A stretch of 64,000 bases of DNA, taken from Halobacteriovoraceae bacterium. GTDB lineage: Bacteria > Bdellovibrionota > Bacteriovoracia > Bacteriovoracales > Bacteriovoracaceae. How positions within the stretch are numbered: the stretch's first letter is position 1; each line of letters starts with the position of its first letter. The position numbers and the translations under genes were made by a program. Below the pieces are notes generated by a model. The model ran no database searches. It worked only from the letters and a program-made list of their open reading frames with translations, and was not told the DNA's origin. Positions 17,814-25,926 of this stretch are shown here, piece after piece. The DNA is taken from positions 21,018 to 85,017 of the forward strand of contig PASN01000001.1 of assembly GCA_002711995.1 (NCBI GenBank), read 5' to 3'.

Positions 17814-19283
17814 TTATATCCTGTTAAAAGAGCATGGGGTTTCAGTGAAAACGGCAAAGTAGTCAAGCAATGTGCTCAAAACATTAAGCTTAGTGTCCAC
17901 AATGGATAGGTCACTTGAGAATAAGGCATCCTGATCCTGAATAAGATCATTCACCTGAATTCTTGCTTGGTTGTATTTCTTTCTCATGTCTGCAACTCTA
18001 ATTTTAAGTTGCTGACTATTCACTTTTTGAACACCAATGACATCACCCAAAATCTTAATTGATTCAGAAATTTGCTGGTGAGTGGTTGAAATATTGTTTT
18101 GAGTGTTTTCAATTTGAGCGGCCAAGCGCTTCTTGTTGTATGTTTTGATAACATCCTCTGTATTGGAGGCCTTCTTACCAAGCGGGACCGTTACAAGCAG
18201 GGCAGCTTCAAATCCTGATCTGTCGTTGTCGGAGATATCATCAAGAGACTTTTGAAAAGACCCTTCAAACCTGTCACTACCCTCTTGGTCACTACCAAGA
18301 CCAGTTTGTTTGAAAGTGGTAGATAAGCTTATATCAATATCATCGTATGTGCTGTCTATTGCGGTTTGATTCCTCTGAACTTCTTTCAGGAGATTTGCAA
18401 CTTCATCATACTTAGTAAATTCCATTGGAGCCTCTTTCTTTGTTTGAATAAGAGCTGCACATGAAAGAACTTCACCCAAAGTTTCATCAAGATTGTAACC
18501 CCCTAAGGTGATCTTCTTTCCATTCAGTGAAGGAACTAAATCTTTAAGCTGCTTTAAAAGAGCTTCCTTTTCATATCTTAAAAGAAGAAGGCTTCCCTTT
18601 CTTTGAGCAACTTGAGCTTCGTAACGAGCAACCTCACCTGCATCAGAGATATTTGCCTTGAGTCTTTTTTTAGCGTCATTTGTTTGAGCGATTGAAGCTT
18701 TTAGAAGAGCTTCTGAAATCTTTTTCTTTTCATTGTTTGCAACCAAGGCCCAGTAGATTCTTCTGACGGCAACTGAGTATGTCTTTTGCTCCACCTCTTT
18801 TTGAAGTTGCGCGCTTTTATAAGCAACTTTAGCATTTTCAATTTTCTTTCTTGTTACTTTCCCAAAAAGATCCTTCCAAAGATCCATGCTTAAAGTGAGC
18901 CCATAAATTGTGGTGTGAATATCTTCAAAAACTTGTTGCTCACTTGAGCCTGAACGCTGATCAACAGAGACTGCGGCCTCGGCCTTAAGTCCATATTTGG
19001 TTGGCTTCACTATGCCTGCCTTATACTGATTTATGGGCGAATATATCGGAAAAAACGGGTTCACTGCTCTTTCTTGAGTCGATGTGTGGTTATAGCCGGT
19101 ATAGACACTGGTCCCCAAACTATCCATTACTTGTGCATAATCTGCTTGTGCTTTCAGCATCTTAGACTCAATTTCATCAAGACTTGGGGAGTTGTTTTTG
19201 GCCTGAGCAAGCAAGCTTTCCTCTGTAATTTCAAGGGCATAGGTATTAAAGGCCATAAATAATACCATTGAGATAAGTTTCAT
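17814..19283 (-). CDS. TolC-like outer membrane efflux protein
   Basis: The start is taken at the ATG at 19283, preceded by AAGGTGA; an upstream in-frame TTG lies inside the operator. The 489-residue product begins with signal peptide MKLISMVLFMAFNTYA. It then shows the long alternating coiled-coil helices of the outer membrane efflux protein family (for example ESLLAQAKNNSPSLDEIESK and a tract of AQIENTQNNISTTHQQISES type). It would form the trimeric outer-membrane duct for the RND pump encoded 2 bp downstream. It is first in the operon and its leader holds the TetR-type operator. Confidence 0.88.
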   Translation of the reverse strand: MKLISMVLFMAFNTYALEITEESLLAQAKNNSPSLDEIESKMLKAQADYAQVMDSLGTSVYTGYNHTSTQERAVNPFFPIYSPINQYKAGIVKPTKYGLKAEAAVSVDQRSGSSEQQVFEDIHTTIYGLTLSMDLWKDLFGKVTRKKIENAKVAYKSAQLQKEVEQKTYSVAVRRIYWALVANNEKKKISEALLKASIAQTNDAKKRLKANISDAGEVARYEAQVAQRKGSLLLLRYEKEALLKQLKDLVPSLNGKKITLGGYNLDETLGEVLSCAALIQTKKEAPMEFTKYDEVANLLKEVQRNQTAIDSTYDDIDISLSTTFKQTGLGSDQEGSDRFEGSFQKSLDDISDNDRSGFEAALLVTVPLGKKASNTEDVIKTYNKKRLAAQIENTQNNISTTHQQISESIKILGDVIGVQKVNSQQLKIRVADMRKKYNQARIQVNDLIQDQDALFSSDLSIVDTKLNVLSTLLDYFAVFTETPCSFNRI

Positions 19284-19295
19284 AGGTTCACCTTT

Positions 19296-19313
19296 TTCAA
19301 ACAAACGTTTGAA
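19296..19313. promoter_or_regulatory. Palindromic operator, probably for the operon's TetR regulator
   Basis: TTCAAAC (19296-19302) and GTTTGAA (19307-19313) form a perfect 7-bp inverted repeat around AAAC. An outer pair, AGGTTCA (19284-19290) and TGAACCT (19314-19320), flanks it. It lies 12 bases upstream of the outer membrane factor ATG, where binding would block transcription. Assignment to the local TetR protein is inference from position and symmetry. Confidence 0.65.
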
Positions 19314-19415
19314 TGAACCTTAACATAGATTAAGCTTTTTGCAATAGAGTTTTACTCCAAGGCCTCTTTTGCTTGAGAATTTAAGTACTTAAGTATTTTT
19401 AGATATTTTGATCAG

Positions 19416-22094
19416 CTAATTAAGTGTAGCTAAAAATTCGGGATCATCTTTTAAGTTCTCTATGACTTCAGGATACATTTTTTTAAGGGTGACTACTCCC
19501 AATTTTTCCACAAATGCTTTGATAACTTCTTTATCGTTTTGGAGTTCTTTGGATGCATACTCAAAGGCATAAGCCGAGAAGCTCATGGCACTTAACACAA
19601 CCTCTCTATCATTCTTTAATTCATCAGTTACAAACTCTATAGCTGTCCATTTCTTTTTAACCAAGTCCTTTATAAAGTTTTTATCCCCTCTAATTTCTTC
19701 AGAGGCATGCCTTAAAGGATATGTGTAATTCTCAGTGGCCATCAACACAATCTGTTTATCATTCCGAAGGTCTGGAGAAGCGTACTCAAACGCGCTTGGG
19801 TCATCTTCAATTGCTTTCATAACAATTTCTTTATCGTTTTGTAATTCAGGTGAAGCATACTTTAAGGCTAAACCTTGTTCTTTTATGGCCATAAGTACTA
19901 TTTTTCGATCACTTTTATATTTCTCGGCGACGTGCTCAAGTTCTCCACCAAACCGACCTAAAGCTTCGACCACCACTTCATCGTCTGATTTAAGCGCTAG
20001 ACTCACATCCTTTAATGATCCACCGTTCTTAATAGCAGTTAGAGCTATATCTTTCTGTGCTTTAAATTCTTCTGATGCAAACTCTAGCGCTTGCCCGTTA
20101 TTCTTTATCGCCGCAAGCACAACCTCCCTATCACCTTTGAGCCTTTCAGAAGCAAACTGCAGAGAACTAGCTGCGTGCTTGACCGCATCCAATACCATTT
20201 CTTTACTATCTTGAAGTTCTTTTGAGATATGTTTTAAGGAATTGCCATCTTGTCTTACGGCCATCTTTGCAACCTCCTTATCCCCTTTGAGATAGTCGGC
20301 TGCATATTCAATACTTCCACCATTGGACTTCACAGCGGTCAGCACCACTTCTCGATCACTTTTAAGCTCTTCTGAAGCAAATGAGAGCTTACTTCCATCA
20401 TTTTCTAAAACCTTCATCATGAGAGGCTTATTGCTAATGAATCGGTGGTGGGCAAACTTGAGCCCATAGCCACCTTTAGCAAGGTAGTCACCAATAGCTT
20501 TGTCCAACTCCTCAGAGAATTGCTCATTTCCGAGCACCTCAGCAAGCTCACCAGCCCTCAATTTGAAAAGATTAGTTTTAGGAGTAAACCTACTGCGCCT
20601 TGCAAGCTTAGCGTAGTACTTTGCGTTTTCATGGTGGCCAAGTTCTTTATAGACACAAGAAAGACCTGACCACATATCAGGGTTAGAGGACAGGAGCGCG
20701 GCCTTTCTAAAGTTTTCCAATGCCATCTTTTTGTCCCCACAGCTCGCGCTAATTAAGTCTGAAAAATTTCCTGAACAAGCTGGAAAGGCCTGTTCAAAAT
20801 TCTTATGAGCTTCCTCATCCACATCAATTTCATAAAACTCATCATTGGTCAGAAGCTTTCTTCCACAGGCAGTCTTATTAAAAGCTGATTGGCAAAGCTC
20901 TTTGACCTTGAATGCGAGCATGCCTATTTTATAGGTATTTAAGAAACCAGCGCCAAGAAGCTTAGAGTCTGGATCTTTTGGAAACTTTATTGCTGTTTTT
21001 TTAAGCAAGTCTTTACTGATTTTTGTGTCGAGGGAGACACCGCTTATCAATTCAAAACTCGCGAGAGCACCGGTAACTTGAGGAGCGGCACCACTTGTTC
21101 CGCCAAATAGAAGTGGCTTTCCATCATAGTCATAACTTAAGACTTTAAAGCCAGATGGAGCTGAAACGAGCACCTCTTCTGAATAGTTGCTAAAATTGGA
21201 GTAAGTGCCATCAGGACCGTGGCTTCCAACTAATATTGCTTGTCCGGCCTTCGACAACTCTTCTTTCAATGGATCAACCTTACCAGACTTATTGCCAGCG
21301 GAGGCAACATAAACTGTGCCTTGCTCCTTCTGAAGCTTAGAAACGACCTCTTTGATAGCCTCGACACCTCCCCAATCCATGGAGTGATTTATATATTTTG
21401 AACAACTGTCATCCTTGGAGCACTCCTCATAATAGTCTAAATAGTCACTGGGCCTAATCCCTTGTTTGTAGCCAAGATTTTGGTTCATGGGAATTAAGCT
21501 GGAAACCTTATCACCGGCAATTAAATTGCTAACCTGCTCTCCATGTTTGTTTAAATCAGAATCTAGAATGCCAATAAGCTCTTTTGCCCTTGTAGTGTCA
21601 ACTCCCTCTTCAACCATTCGCTTTCTTAGAAGATCAGCCCCAGTGTACTCCTGCGCCCAAAGGGGTGTAAGTCCCGCCACTTTAGGAAGTTCCTCCTTAG
21701 AGTAGACGAGTTCACAGTTTAAGTCTTTATTTAGAATTAGTTCCACACCCTGAGAGAGTGTGCTGTAAGCAGATTCAATCACAGGACGCTTGCATAAAAC
21801 TTCTTGATCAGGCTTTAATTTTTTATCAAGCTCGCAAATTTTAATTTCTTTAAAAGCTGCCTTTAAAGATTCACAGCTCTTAACTGGCGAAGCTTTGCTT
21901 TTTAGAACAAGTTTCTGCGCGTTTAAGCTCTCATAGCTTTTCACAAGTTTAAGCTCAAGCTCAGTTAGCTTTCTATTGTACTCTGGATTATCAAAAAGCT
22001 GCTTTTCCCCAAAAACGAGAATAGTATTTTCGGCCTCTGCCCTGGCATAGGAGCTTGTGATGAGGATAAATGAGATTACGAATAAAAATCGCAT
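19416..22094 (-). CDS. Secreted subtilase-like protein with C-terminal DUF4116-type repeats
   Basis: This 892-residue protein has a signal peptide (cleavage near ARAEA, residue 20). A pro-region of about 130 residues follows. The S8 core has Asp178 (IGILDSD), His184 (NKHGEQVSNLIAG), Asn268 (VASAGNKSG) and Ser334 (GGTSGAAPQVTG). Asp and His are only six residues apart, against roughly 30 or more in ordinary subtilases, yet all catalytic residues are present. Residues 390-555 are Cys-containing and TPR-like. About 325 residues then form 13 units of about 25 residues (D-[RK]-E-V-V-L-x-A-[IV]-K ... [FY]-A-S-x-x-L) matching DUF4116. The gene stands alone between the efflux operon and a carboxypeptidase. 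The repeats probably bind a protein partner or target. Confidence 0.87.
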   Translation of the reverse strand: MRFLFVISFILITSSYARAEAENTILVFGEKQLFDNPEYNRKLTELELKLVKSYESLNAQKLVLKSKASPVKSCESLKAAFKEIKICELDKKLKPDQEVLCKRPVIESAYSTLSQGVELILNKDLNCELVYSKEELPKVAGLTPLWAQEYTGADLLRKRMVEEGVDTTRAKELIGILDSDLNKHGEQVSNLIAGDKVSSLIPMNQNLGYKQGIRPSDYLDYYEECSKDDSCSKYINHSMDWGGVEAIKEVVSKLQKEQGTVYVASAGNKSGKVDPLKEELSKAGQAILVGSHGPDGTYSNFSNYSEEVLVSAPSGFKVLSYDYDGKPLLFGGTSGAAPQVTGALASFELISGVSLDTKISKDLLKKTAIKFPKDPDSKLLGAGFLNTYKIGMLAFKVKELCQSAFNKTACGRKLLTNDEFYEIDVDEEAHKNFEQAFPACSGNFSDLISASCGDKKMALENFRKAALLSSNPDMWSGLSCVYKELGHHENAKYYAKLARRSRFTPKTNLFKLRAGELAEVLGNEQFSEELDKAIGDYLAKGGYGLKFAHHRFISNKPLMMKVLENDGSKLSFASEELKSDREVVLTAVKSNGGSIEYAADYLKGDKEVAKMAVRQDGNSLKHISKELQDSKEMVLDAVKHAASSLQFASERLKGDREVVLAAIKNNGQALEFASEEFKAQKDIALTAIKNGGSLKDVSLALKSDDEVVVEALGRFGGELEHVAEKYKSDRKIVLMAIKEQGLALKYASPELQNDKEIVMKAIEDDPSAFEYASPDLRNDKQIVLMATENYTYPLRHASEEIRGDKNFIKDLVKKKWTAIEFVTDELKNDREVVLSAMSFSAYAFEYASKELQNDKEVIKAFVEKLGVVTLKKMYPEVIENLKDDPEFLATLN
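19455..20434 (-). repeat. Thirteen tandem 25-codon DUF4116-type repeats
   Basis: The repeats are seen at protein level: each unit starts D-[RK]-[ED]-[IV]-[VA]-[LM] and ends with [FY]-A-S/A-x-x-[LY]-[KQR]-[GNSD]. Unit length is 25 residues almost throughout (one is 24, the last is degenerate). Nucleotide copies have diverged, so this is an old internal duplication and not a DNA satellite. Confidence 0.85.
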
Positions 22095-22173
22095 AATCTC
22101 TTATCGGTTGGATAAGGCAATACTTGAGCATTTTAGATACACATAAAAACCAATAAAATCAGGAAATTAGGAA

Positions 22174-22200
22174 CAAAAAAGGCCATCATGAGATGGCCTT
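22174..22200 (-). terminator. Intrinsic terminator of the M14 carboxypeptidase gene
   Basis: The 9-bp stem AAGGCCATC (22179-22187) and GATGGCCTT (22192-22200) has loop ATGA. Read on the minus strand it is followed by a run of T (GAACAAAAAA on the plus strand). Confidence 0.88.
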
Positions 22201-22207
22201 AGAGTCT

Positions 22208-23215
22208 TTAGTAAAGGTTTGAAATTGCGGTGACTACCGCTTCGCCTTGCTCAATTAGAGACTGCTTAGTTCTGCCTCTTCTATTTTTAAGACGAATATT
22301 TCTGATTGTTTCATGGGTTAAAGCATGAAGATTGTAGTGAGTAACAAGAACAAGTCTTGCCATTTTAGGGTGCCCGTTTGATAGATGAAAGTTTCCGTTC
22401 TGCCAAGAATCATAGATTCCTAGCTCATCGATAAACTTTTGTTGAAGATTGTAAAAGTCTTCACCTTTGTAGGATCTTTTCACTCTGTAGATAAAGTCTT
22501 CCTCAAAAGAGCCGTGCATGTCTAAAGCGATCACAACTTTTGAAAGCTTCTTAAGCATTGGCGCTAGGTGTCCATGAATTGAAACGATTTCATCTTCTCC
22601 AAGCTCTTTATCCCAAGATCTGTTAAGGTCTCTGCCATTTGCATTATATCTGCTTTTTTTCATGGCGCCATCAGGGTTCACCATTGGGTAAAGAACAAGT
22701 TGAAATTCATCGCTGAATGACTTGTCATTTATGTATTGATTTAAGAAGCCTTCAATAATCCAGTTTGCTGTCCCCTCGTCCCCGTGGTGTCTGCCAAACA
22801 TAACGATCGTTTTCTTAGTAGGATCCAGAGTCTTTGGCCCAACATAGAAAAGGTTTCTGCCTTTAAGACTTTTGCCCACAGTCTGGATTTGATAGCCAAT
22901 AGCATCTAGGCCTTCACGCTTAGTATCCAAATACTTAACCATTCTAGGATAGGTGTAGTATTCAACGTACTTTCTATTGTAGCGATCAAACGGGCCTGAC
23001 TTTTCAAAAGACTTCTCAGACTTTGGCAAAAGCTGCACATTATACCTTTGAATTGATATAGCTTTCGTTAACTTCTTGAAGCTTCCCTCTTCGGTCTGAG
23101 CATAAACATCGTACTGCTTTTGAAGCTTTGGCAGTTGAGCGCCTAAGATCGTTTTCTCATGCACGCAAACTGCATGTAGAGAAAAACTTAAAAAAAATGC
23201 AATTAATAGTTTCAT
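22208..23215 (-). CDS. Secreted zinc carboxypeptidase, peptidase family M14
   Basis: This 335-residue protein begins with a signal peptide (MKLLIAFFLSFSLHAVC). The M14 zinc site is H144-G-D-E147 in GRHHGDEG with His234 in ALDMHGS as third ligand. The substrate-binding Arg/Asn motif is GRDLNRSW (195-201) and the catalytic Glu is Glu302 in LTHET. The short catalytic domain resembles bacterial MpaA/gamma-D-glutamyl-L-diamino-acid peptidase-type M14 enzymes more than digestive carboxypeptidases, so muropeptides or peptides are both possible substrates. It would act in the periplasm or outside. It has its own intrinsic terminator and lies downstream of the pyrophosphatase terminator, so it is a single-gene unit. 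Confidence 0.9.
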   Translation of the reverse strand: MKLLIAFFLSFSLHAVCVHEKTILGAQLPKLQKQYDVYAQTEEGSFKKLTKAISIQRYNVQLLPKSEKSFEKSGPFDRYNRKYVEYYTYPRMVKYLDTKREGLDAIGYQIQTVGKSLKGRNLFYVGPKTLDPTKKTIVMFGRHHGDEGTANWIIEGFLNQYINDKSFSDEFQLVLYPMVNPDGAMKKSRYNANGRDLNRSWDKELGEDEIVSIHGHLAPMLKKLSKVVIALDMHGSFEEDFIYRVKRSYKGEDFYNLQQKFIDELGIYDSWQNGNFHLSNGHPKMARLVLVTHYNLHALTHETIRNIRLKNRRGRTKQSLIEQGEAVVTAISNLY

Positions 23216-23229
23216 GGCCTTCCTTTAAA

Positions 23230-23257
23230 CAAAAAAAAGGGCCTGTTGCCAGGCCCT
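23230..23257 (-). terminator. Intrinsic terminator of the membrane pyrophosphatase gene
   Basis: The 8-bp stem AGGGCCTG (23238-23245) and CAGGCCCT (23250-23257) has a 4-base loop. Minus-strand reading continues into eight T. It lies directly between the pyrophosphatase stop and the carboxypeptidase start. Confidence 0.92.
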
Positions 23258-23263
23258 GTATAA

Positions 23264-25489
23264 TTATTTTTTAATGATCGCGCTTACAGTCTTCTTTTCA
23301 AGCTTCTCAGCCTTCATTTCAACTTTAGGCTCAACCTTGCTGTGTCCATGTCCATGATGGTCATGCCCACCGTGTCCGGCAGTTTTAACAGCGATGTGTG
23401 GAGCAATAATCAAAGAAACAATAGCAGTCAATTTGATTAGGATGTTCATTGATGGACCTGAAGTATCTTTGAACGGGTCACCAACAGTATCACCAGTAAC
23501 GGAAGCTTTGTGAGCAGCACTACCTTTGTATTCCATCTTGCCGTTGATCATAACACCAGCTTCGAAAGACTTCTTAGCGTTATCCCATGCGCCACCAGCG
23601 TTGTTTTGGAACATACCCATAAGAACACCGGAAACAGTAATACCAGCAAGAGTTCCACCTAGAACCTCTGGACCAAAAGCGAATCCAACGATAACTGGAG
23701 TGATAATAGCAATTGCACCTGGAAGAACCATCTCACGGATAGAAGCTTGAGTGGAGATAGCAACACACTTCTCATACTCTGGCTTAGTAGTTCCTTCCAT
23801 GATTCCTGGAAGCTCTTTAAATTGTCTTCTAACCTCTTTAACCATTTCCATGGCCGCACGACCAACAGCTGCGATTGCCAGAGAAGAGAAGATGAATGGA
23901 ATCATACCGCCAACAAATAGGCCAGCAAGCACGTCCGCTTTATAAATATCGATTGAAGAAATACCACTCATTCCAACAAAAGCTGCAAAAAGAGCAAGTG
24001 CAGTAAGAGCAGCAGAAGCAATTGCAAACCCCTTACCTGTAGCGGCAGTAGTGTTTCCAACAGCGTCTAGAATATCAGTTCTTCCTCTAACCTCTTCAGG
24101 AAGACCACTCATCTCAGCGATACCACCAGCGTTGTCAGCGATCGGACCGAAAGCGTCAATTGCAAGTTGCATAGCTGTAGTTGCCATCATACCAGAAGCT
24201 GCAATCGCAACCCCGTAAAGGCCAGCAAAGTAGTGAGAAAGAAAGATACCAGCGGCAAGTACGATGATAGGAAGAACTGTAGACTCCATACCAACAGAAA
24301 GACCACCGATAATGTTTGTAGCGTGTCCAGTATCAGATTGTTGAACAATTGAAGTTACCGGCTTTCTACCCATCGCTGTGTAGTACTCAGTAATGATACT
24401 CATTAGAGCGCCAACAATTGAACCAACAACGATCGCCCAGAATACACCCATTTGAGTGAACTCGAAGCCTCTAAGGTTCATAGTTTCAGGAAGCATCCAC
24501 TTCACTAGGAAGAAAGAAGCAACAACTGTAAGGATAATTGATACCCAGTTTCCAAGGTTCAAAGCACCTTGAACGTTTCCTTGATCATTTGAAATTCTAA
24601 CTAAAGAGCAACCAATGATTGAGAATACAACACCAAGACCAGCGATAACCATTGGAAGAAGGATTGGAGCTAGACCGCCAAAGTTGTCAGCAGCAGTAAT
24701 CTCTCTACCCAAAACCATAGTCGCTAGAATTGTTGCAACATAAGAGCCGAAAAGGTCAGCACCCATACCAGCAACGTCACCTACGTTGTCACCAACATTG
24801 TCAGCGATAGTAGCAGGGTTTCTTGGATCGTCTTCTGGAATACCAGCTTCAACTTTACCAACAAGGTCAGCGCCTACGTCAGCAGCTTTAGTATAGATAC
24901 CACCACCAACTCTTGCGAAAAGAGCGATAGATTCAGCACCCAAAGAGAAACCAGCAAGAACTTCAATAGCTTTTTCCATTTCAATTCCTGAAACAGATCC
25001 TCCAACGCTTACAACGTACATGTTGTAAAATACGATGAACAATGCGCCCATACCAAGAACTGCAAGACCAGCAACACCAAGACCCATAACAGTCCCGCCA
25101 GTGAAAGAAACTTTCAAAGCGTGAGTAAGGCTTGTTCTAGCAGCTTGAGTTGTTCTAACGTTTGCTTTGGTAGCAATTTTCATCCCAAAATAACCAGCAG
25201 TCGCTGAGAAAACAGCTCCGATTAAGAAAGAGATAGCGATAACCCAGTCACTGGTTTCAACCAATGTACCAGACCATCCAAGTAGAAGCGCAGTGATTAC
25301 TGAGAAGTAACCAAGAACTTTCCACTCTGCTTTCAAGAACGCCATAGCGCCTTCAGCGATGTGTTGAGCTAGCTCAACCATGTTGTCGTCACCGGCCTCT
25401 TGCTTGTTAACCCAAGCAGACTTCATGGCCATAACAATTAGACCAAAAAGCCCTAGGGCCGGAATGAGATAGATTACATAAGATTCCAT
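23264..25489 (-). CDS. hppA: Membrane-bound ion-translocating pyrophosphatase
   Basis: The start is the ATG at 25489 with AGGTGG 5-6 bases upstream; the in-frame ATG at 25579 lies in the promoter. The 741-residue protein has about 16 transmembrane helices. It carries the pyrophosphate-binding signature GGGIYTKAADVGADLVGKVE with DDPRNPATIADNVGDNVGD. It hydrolyses PPi and pumps H+ or Na+ out of the cytoplasm. GNTTAATGKGF has Ala where K+-independent enzymes have Lys, indicating the K+-dependent class; the pumped ion cannot be told. The C-terminus carries an unusual His/Gly-rich stretch (GHGGHDHHGHGHSK) and then a Lys/Glu tail, which may bind metal. It is monocistronic. Confidence 0.96.
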   Translation of the reverse strand: MESYVIYLIPALGLFGLIVMAMKSAWVNKQEAGDDNMVELAQHIAEGAMAFLKAEWKVLGYFSVITALLLGWSGTLVETSDWVIAISFLIGAVFSATAGYFGMKIATKANVRTTQAARTSLTHALKVSFTGGTVMGLGVAGLAVLGMGALFIVFYNMYVVSVGGSVSGIEMEKAIEVLAGFSLGAESIALFARVGGGIYTKAADVGADLVGKVEAGIPEDDPRNPATIADNVGDNVGDVAGMGADLFGSYVATILATMVLGREITAADNFGGLAPILLPMVIAGLGVVFSIIGCSLVRISNDQGNVQGALNLGNWVSIILTVVASFFLVKWMLPETMNLRGFEFTQMGVFWAIVVGSIVGALMSIITEYYTAMGRKPVTSIVQQSDTGHATNIIGGLSVGMESTVLPIIVLAAGIFLSHYFAGLYGVAIAASGMMATTAMQLAIDAFGPIADNAGGIAEMSGLPEEVRGRTDILDAVGNTTAATGKGFAIASAALTALALFAAFVGMSGISSIDIYKADVLAGLFVGGMIPFIFSSLAIAAVGRAAMEMVKEVRRQFKELPGIMEGTTKPEYEKCVAISTQASIREMVLPGAIAIITPVIVGFAFGPEVLGGTLAGITVSGVLMGMFQNNAGGAWDNAKKSFEAGVMINGKMEYKGSAAHKASVTGDTVGDPFKDTSGPSMNILIKLTAIVSLIIAPHIAVKTAGHGGHDHHGHGHSKVEPKVEMKAEKLEKKTVSAIIKK

Positions 25490-25550
25490 TCGTACCACCT
25501 GTAAATAGTAAGGATTATAAGTATTTATAATTATAGTAAAACTGTCGGAA

Positions 25551-25579
25551 ATCTTACTTTTGTCTAAAAACCTTGTCAA
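25551..25579 (-). promoter_or_regulatory. Promoter of the membrane pyrophosphatase gene
   Basis: On the minus strand TTGACA (25574-25579) and TAAGAT (25551-25556) are separated by exactly 17 bases. This gives a leader of about 55 nt to the ATG at 25489. A second TATAAT-like element (25530-25535) lies within the leader. Confidence 0.65.
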
Positions 25580-25710
25580 AGAGTTTTATAACCTAAATTG
25601 CTGTTTTTGGATTAAAGGGCCATGGATATTTTACACAGTGCGCCAATAAAGCTGTATTCACTCTACTCGTTGCGTTAAAAAGGTTCTCATATAACCCCAA
25701 GGAGTACGTT

Positions 25711-25839
25711 ATGAAGAAATCTTTGTACCAATTTAGCGTATCCTCTTTGGTCTACTTCTCATTGATGGCGGCATATGTTGCAGGAAAGGCGATCATGTTC
25801 TCTCCTCCAACTGCTCAGCTAGCTATGGGTAACCAGTAG
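25711..25839 (+). CDS. 42-residue membrane or exported small protein
   Basis: A short frame with AAGGAG 8 bases before its ATG encodes MKKSLYQFSVSSLVYFSLMA and onward to a C-terminal PPTAQLAMGNQ. Lys residues followed by about 22 hydrophobic residues make it a single-pass membrane protein or an exported peptide. A strong intrinsic terminator follows 34 bp after the stop, so it is a complete small transcription unit divergent from the pyrophosphatase gene. No family is recognised. The ribosome-binding site, membrane pattern and terminator together argue that it is real. Confidence 0.65.
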   Translation: MKKSLYQFSVSSLVYFSLMAAYVAGKAIMFSPPTAQLAMGNQ

Positions 25840-25872
25840 GTCAAAAACCAGGAAGGAAACTTCCCGCTAAGA

Positions 25873-25914
25873 ATCAAGGCGTCTACCCTATAGGCGCCTT
25901 GATCTTTGTTTTTT
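25873..25914 (+). terminator. Intrinsic terminator after the 42-residue protein gene
   Basis: The 9-bp stem ATCAAGGCG (25873-25881) and CGCCTTGAT (25895-25903) has a 13-base loop. CTTTG and a run of eight T follow on the plus strand. Confidence 0.85.
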
Positions 25915-25926
25915 TTAATTTGATTC

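Noticed and set aside
14617-19283. Frameshifted or hidden adaptor (membrane fusion protein) gene in the efflux operon.
   Set aside because: Both intergenic junctions are 2 bp or overlaps, leaving no room, and neither protein contains an adaptor-like lipoyl or barrel-hairpin region that I can see.
19455-20434. Looks like a possible CRISPR or satellite because of a regular 75-bp period.
   Set aside because: The nucleotide copies are diverged and in frame; the periodicity comes from a protein repeat (DUF4116-type), with no constant repeat and unique spacers.
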